Below are positions 34,913 through 37,304 of a stretch of 37,304 nucleotides of DNA, piece by piece (position 1 is the first letter of the stretch; every line of letters begins with the position of its first letter). A model generated the notes under the pieces. The model searched no databases, was not told the origin of the DNA, and saw only the letters and a list, made by a program, of their open reading frames with translations. The position numbers and the translations under genes are program-made. The stretch is from Chloroflexota bacterium (GTDB lineage: Bacteria > Chloroflexota > Limnocylindria > Limnocylindrales > CSP1-4): contig PLMA01000060.1 in assembly GCA_003141455.1 (NCBI GenBank), positions 1 to 37,304 on the forward strand, given 5' to 3'.

Positions 34913-34957
34913 GCCGACATAGCTCAGCGGTAGAGCAGTTGTTTCGTAAACAACAGG
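34913..34957 (+). pseudogene. 5' half of a tRNA-Thr(CGU) gene
   Basis: Acceptor strand GCCGACA, TA, a perfect D arm (GCTC...GAGC), and a perfect anticodon arm GTTGT-TTCGTAA-ACAAC with anticodon CGT, followed by AGG. From 34958 the sequence departs from tRNA: no T arm (GGTTCGA) and no TGTCGGC acceptor partner is found up to the window end. The break, with an integrase gene just downstream, marks the probable edge of an integrated element. Confidence 0.85.
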
Positions 34958-35018
34958 CACGCTCAAAAGGCATTCGTTTCACGCTTAGAAACAATCGTCA
35001 GGGGGGTTGATAGGACCA

Positions 35019-35042
35019 TAGACCCCCCAACTTAGACCCCCC
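35019..35042 (+). repeat. Paired TAGACCCCCC repeats before the integrase gene
   Basis: TAGACCCCCC occurs at 35019-35028 and 35033-35042, 14 bp apart, with GGGGGG at 35001-35006 able to pair with the first copy. Direct repeats of this size near a junction are typical arm-type sites for tyrosine recombinases; a role in terminating read-through from the tRNA promoter is also possible. Confidence 0.45.
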
Positions 35043-35061
35043 GTCGTGTTAAGGTCCGCTT

Positions 35062-36267
35062 GTGACACCACGGACTCGCAACCCACGCGGCGAAGGGACG
35101 GTCTATGAGCGGGCCGACCGCCCGGGCGTCTGGGTGGCAGAGATCACCATCGCCGGTAAGAGGACCCGCCAGCACTGCCCGTCGGAGAAGCTGGCAAAGG
35201 CCGCTCTCACCCGCCTCCGGCAAGGCTCGCCGTTGGCGTCGGGCAAAGCCTCGTTGGGGGCCTGGCTGACGCGTTGGGTCGAGGCCCTCGCCCGGGGCAA
35301 AAGGGTTGAGGCGAAGACCGCCCAGACCTACGCCGCGATTGTCCGTAATCAGTGGCTGAAGCAGCCCGTGAGTCGGTCGCCAATCGGATCAATCGAGCTC
35401 GAGGATGTTGAAACCGCCCTGGAGGAACTGCTGGATCGTGGGCTAAGCCGCACAACCGTTAGCCATGGTCGCGCCGTGCTGTCAGCCGCTTTCAACGCGG
35501 CGATTAGGGCCAAGCTCGTGGCCGCAAACCCCGTCCTCCTGTCCCGAGTTCCTGGCCGTCCAACCACCCCCCGCATTCGAACGCTCACGATGTCCAAGGC
35601 GGTCTATAACCAGATAGGTGAAGCCGTTGCCAACACCGAAATCCGGGCTTATGTGGAACTGATCGCAAGGACAGGCCTACGGCCAGGCGAGGCTCTCGCG
35701 CTCAAGTGGAGCGACGTGCCGATCAAGGACCAGATGATCCATGTCCGCCGGGCGCTCAAAGAGGTTGGCAGCCAGTGGCTGGTCGGGCCGACCAAGACGG
35801 CGCTGAGCTCCCGAGATGTGCCTTTCACGCCTGAATTGGTCCCCATCCTTTTCAAATACCGCCGCATCCAGGGCAAGAAACTCGGCCGCAGCCAAGGCAA
35901 GCCGAGCGCTGAAGATTGGGTCTTCCCGTCCCCGTTCGATCCTGCCAAGCCAGACAATCCTGTGCGCCTCGCTAAGATCGCCCGTCAGATATTCGACGCC
36001 GCTGGTCTGAACGGCTGGACGCCACGCGACCTGCGCGCTCTCCACGCGACGATGCTGCTGAGCAGGGGTGTTGAAGTGACTGTGGTAAGCCGACGCTTGG
36101 GGCATTCAGATCCGACAACTACCTACCGCCACTACGCCGGGGTGGTGACCGCAGCGGACCGCGAAGCGGCCCAGGAGAGCTTGTGGGATAGCCCGCGTCG
36201 TCCGAAGCAAGCAGTCGCTGATCGCGGGGACGGCAAGGACCAAGCGCCGAACACCTTGGTCGGCTGA
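35062..36267 (+). CDS. Tyrosine recombinase/phage-type integrase
   Basis: 401 aa from a GTG with AAGG 7 nt upstream. N-terminal arm-binding beta domain (about 8-52, GTVYERADRPGVWVAEI), a core-binding SAM-like domain (about 62-165) and the catalytic domain. Catalytic residues: R207 (ARTGLRPGE), K245 (GPTKTALSSRDV), R325 in RDLRALHAT (the usual His of HxLR is R322), H348 (LGHSD), and nucleophile Y358 (YRHYAG). Complete, so probably active. It sits between a tRNA-Thr 5' half and an intact tRNA-Thr whose 3' end is 7 bp beyond its stop. Confidence 0.95.
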   Translation: MTPRTRNPRGEGTVYERADRPGVWVAEITIAGKRTRQHCPSEKLAKAALTRLRQGSPLASGKASLGAWLTRWVEALARGKRVEAKTAQTYAAIVRNQWLKQPVSRSPIGSIELEDVETALEELLDRGLSRTTVSHGRAVLSAAFNAAIRAKLVAANPVLLSRVPGRPTTPRIRTLTMSKAVYNQIGEAVANTEIRAYVELIARTGLRPGEALALKWSDVPIKDQMIHVRRALKEVGSQWLVGPTKTALSSRDVPFTPELVPILFKYRRIQGKKLGRSQGKPSAEDWVFPSPFDPAKPDNPVRLAKIARQIFDAAGLNGWTPRDLRALHATMLLSRGVEVTVVSRRLGHSDPTTTYRHYAGVVTAADREAAQESLWDSPRRPKQAVADRGDGKDQAPNTLVG

Positions 36268-36274
36268 GGGAAGC

Positions 36275-36349
36275 TGGAGCCGCCTCAGGGACTCGAACCC
36301 TGGACCTGAGCTTTACGAAAGCCCTGCTCTACCACTGAGCTAAGGCGGC
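36275..36349 (-). tRNA. tRNA-Thr(CGU)
   Basis: Complete cloverleaf on the minus strand: acceptor GCCGCCT/AGGCGGC, D arm GCTC...GAGC, anticodon arm GGGCT-TTCGTAA-AGCTC (one G-U pair, anticodon CGU), T arm CAGGG-TTCGAGT-CCCTG, discriminator U and an encoded CCA. It has the same anticodon as the broken tRNA at 34913, but different acceptor and anticodon stems, so it is a distinct gene and not the other half. Confidence 0.95.
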
Positions 36350-36485
36350 CCGCGACGAACGCGAGTCTATCAGGAACTCCGTCGGCTTTGACAGACTGGC
36401 CCCACGCGGCGAGCGAGCCGGATTGCCCAGAGGCTGTCCCCGAAAGTCAGATGGTGGGTTCCAAACTTCGCGGGCCCGGTCCGGG

Positions 36486-36977
36486 CTACCAGCTTCGCTC
36501 GTCGAACGGGACGGTTTCGCTGGAGACGAGCCTTCCATTCTCGTCCCAGGTGAGGACGCAGCCGCCGTTGCGGACGACCTGGGCCATGAGTTCGTTCAAC
36601 GGATCGTCCAATGGCGCCGATCGCTCCCGCCCAGCGATCCTGGCAACAATGTCGCCGCCGCGATGGGCCTGTGTGCCCCGAATCCGGAAGACATAGTCGC
36701 CGACCACGATCTCGAACGCGAAGCTCACCGGATTGTTCCTGGTCGAATTGACGCGGATCTTGTGGATTGCGTGGGTGGCGAGGTTCGCCAAATCGTAGGC
36801 GACAGTCTCGGCGCAGTAGCCCTTGACCTGCGGGTCCCAAATGGCCATCGCGTGGTTAGCCTCCGGGGAGGCGGTGGCAATGGCCTCATTAAGCATCTCC
36901 GCGTCGCGGCGGCTTGCGAGCAGGAAGCGGGCGTTCCCGAGCACCTGGCGAACATGGTCCTGAGGCAGTGCGAGCAT
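36486..36977 (-). CDS. Hypothetical protein next to the tRNA-Thr
   Basis: 163 aa from the ATG at 36977 (GGAG about 10 nt upstream). Not recognised. The composition is ordinary for a soluble alpha/beta protein: AEMLNEAIATASPEANHAMA, then AETVAYDLANLATHAIHKI as a likely helix, then a strand-rich C-terminal half (FAFEIVVGDYVFRIRGTQAH, GGCVLTWDENGRLVSSE). No signal peptide or membrane segment; Cys only singly. Base composition is less extreme than in neighbouring genes. It may be cargo of the integrated element. Confidence 0.6.
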   Translation of the reverse strand: MLALPQDHVRQVLGNARFLLASRRDAEMLNEAIATASPEANHAMAIWDPQVKGYCAETVAYDLANLATHAIHKIRVNSTRNNPVSFAFEIVVGDYVFRIRGTQAHRGGDIVARIAGRERSAPLDDPLNELMAQVVRNGGCVLTWDENGRLVSSETVPFDERSW

Positions 36978-37304
36978 GGCAGGTCTTCTCCGACAACTGG
37001 CCCGCATCTCGGGCCCTGCTCTCTCAACACATTTCCCCGGGTCTTCGTCCGGGCCAACGGTGCTCAGGGACACCGGTTTCCGTGCAGCATCGGCGGAGGC
37101 CTAATCCAAAGCGGCGGGGCGTCGACGCTCCTCGTTCGGGACTTGATGGCCGACACCGGTTTCGGCCAGGCACTTGGTATCTGATGGCCAGGTATTGGAC
37201 GGCAGGATTCGCTGTACGGACCAGGCCACCGAGCTCGCGGCCACGAGCGAAGACGGCAATCTCGAGGACTATGAGTCACGGTGCGAATGTCAAGCGAAAA
37301 CAGG
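36978..37304. other. No confident gene; right edge of window
   Basis: No supported gene in this 327-bp stretch. GACACCGGTTTC occurs twice (near 37068 and 37152). An ATG at 37271 with GAGG just upstream could open a gene running off the right edge (MSHGANVKRKQ), but only 11 codons are visible. Confidence 0.3.

Noticed and set aside
34913-34957. tRNA containing a group I intron
   Set aside because: The sequence continues past the anticodon loop through the whole stem and AGG before breaking, not at an intron site in the loop, and no 3' exon is found nearby.
34913-36349. The two tRNA-Thr sequences as halves of one gene separated by inversion
   Set aside because: The right tRNA pairs perfectly within itself, and its acceptor and anticodon stems do not match the left half.
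37271-37304. Start of a gene running off the right edge
   Set aside because: Only 11 codons visible; cannot be judged.

Overview
The window is very GC-rich (about two thirds GC by eye), with long spurious antisense ORFs, GTG/TTG starts and a mixture of Shine-Dalgarno-led and apparently leaderless genes. The protein repertoire fits a soil or subsurface Chloroflexota lineage (Limnocylindria/Ellin6529-like) better than an actinobacterium: a fused E1 dehydrogenase, a PASTA kinase-like protein, a group 3b-type hydrogenase large subunit, PspA with a TPM protein, and stand-alone LigD-type ligase and polymerase. This placement is inference. No rRNA gene or CRISPR array was seen.

Layout, left to right. 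1-2620 (minus): a DeoR regulator followed by a fused E1-alpha/E1-beta 2-oxoacid dehydrogenase cut by the left edge. 3049-6183 (plus): a small Cys protein, galU, and a PASTA protein whose kinase domain has lost key residues. 6189-7934 (minus): a zinc-ribbon protein and a membrane-anchored Ig-like surface protein. 8066-11226 (plus): a folate cluster (sORF, Cys protein, folC, folP, folB) in which every junction is a 4-nt start/stop overlap. 11223-15258 (minus): response regulator, histidine kinase and HtrA protease, probably an envelope-stress circuit. 15480-17735 (plus): ribosomal protein L25/CTC, a frameshifted lipoprotein gene with an internal duplication, and a nearly perfect second copy of the L25 3' end. 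17837-19189: an MFS transporter.

19250-19477 holds the most unusual non-coding object: a ~228-bp element closed by 37-nt inverted arms and containing four further hairpins, between two convergent transcription units. 19542-22459 (minus) is a TetR-ABC ATPase-ABC permease operon whose TetR has two helix-turn-helix domains. 22525-26238 (minus) has a [NiFe]-hydrogenase large subunit with no small subunit beside it, its maturation protease, and two paralogous membrane proteins of unknown function flanking the protease. 26416-30608 contains a zinc-ribbon membrane protein, a LigC-like DNA ligase, a LigD-type polymerase and a MarR regulator. 30631-34833 contains yceI (divergent from marR over a shared operator), pspA, a large TPM-domain protein and a minimal metalloprotease.

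34913-37304 looks mobile: the 5' half of a tRNA-Thr(CGU) gene stops abruptly, a tyrosine recombinase follows, and an intact tRNA-Thr(CGU) lies on the other strand directly behind the recombinase, followed by an unrecognised gene.
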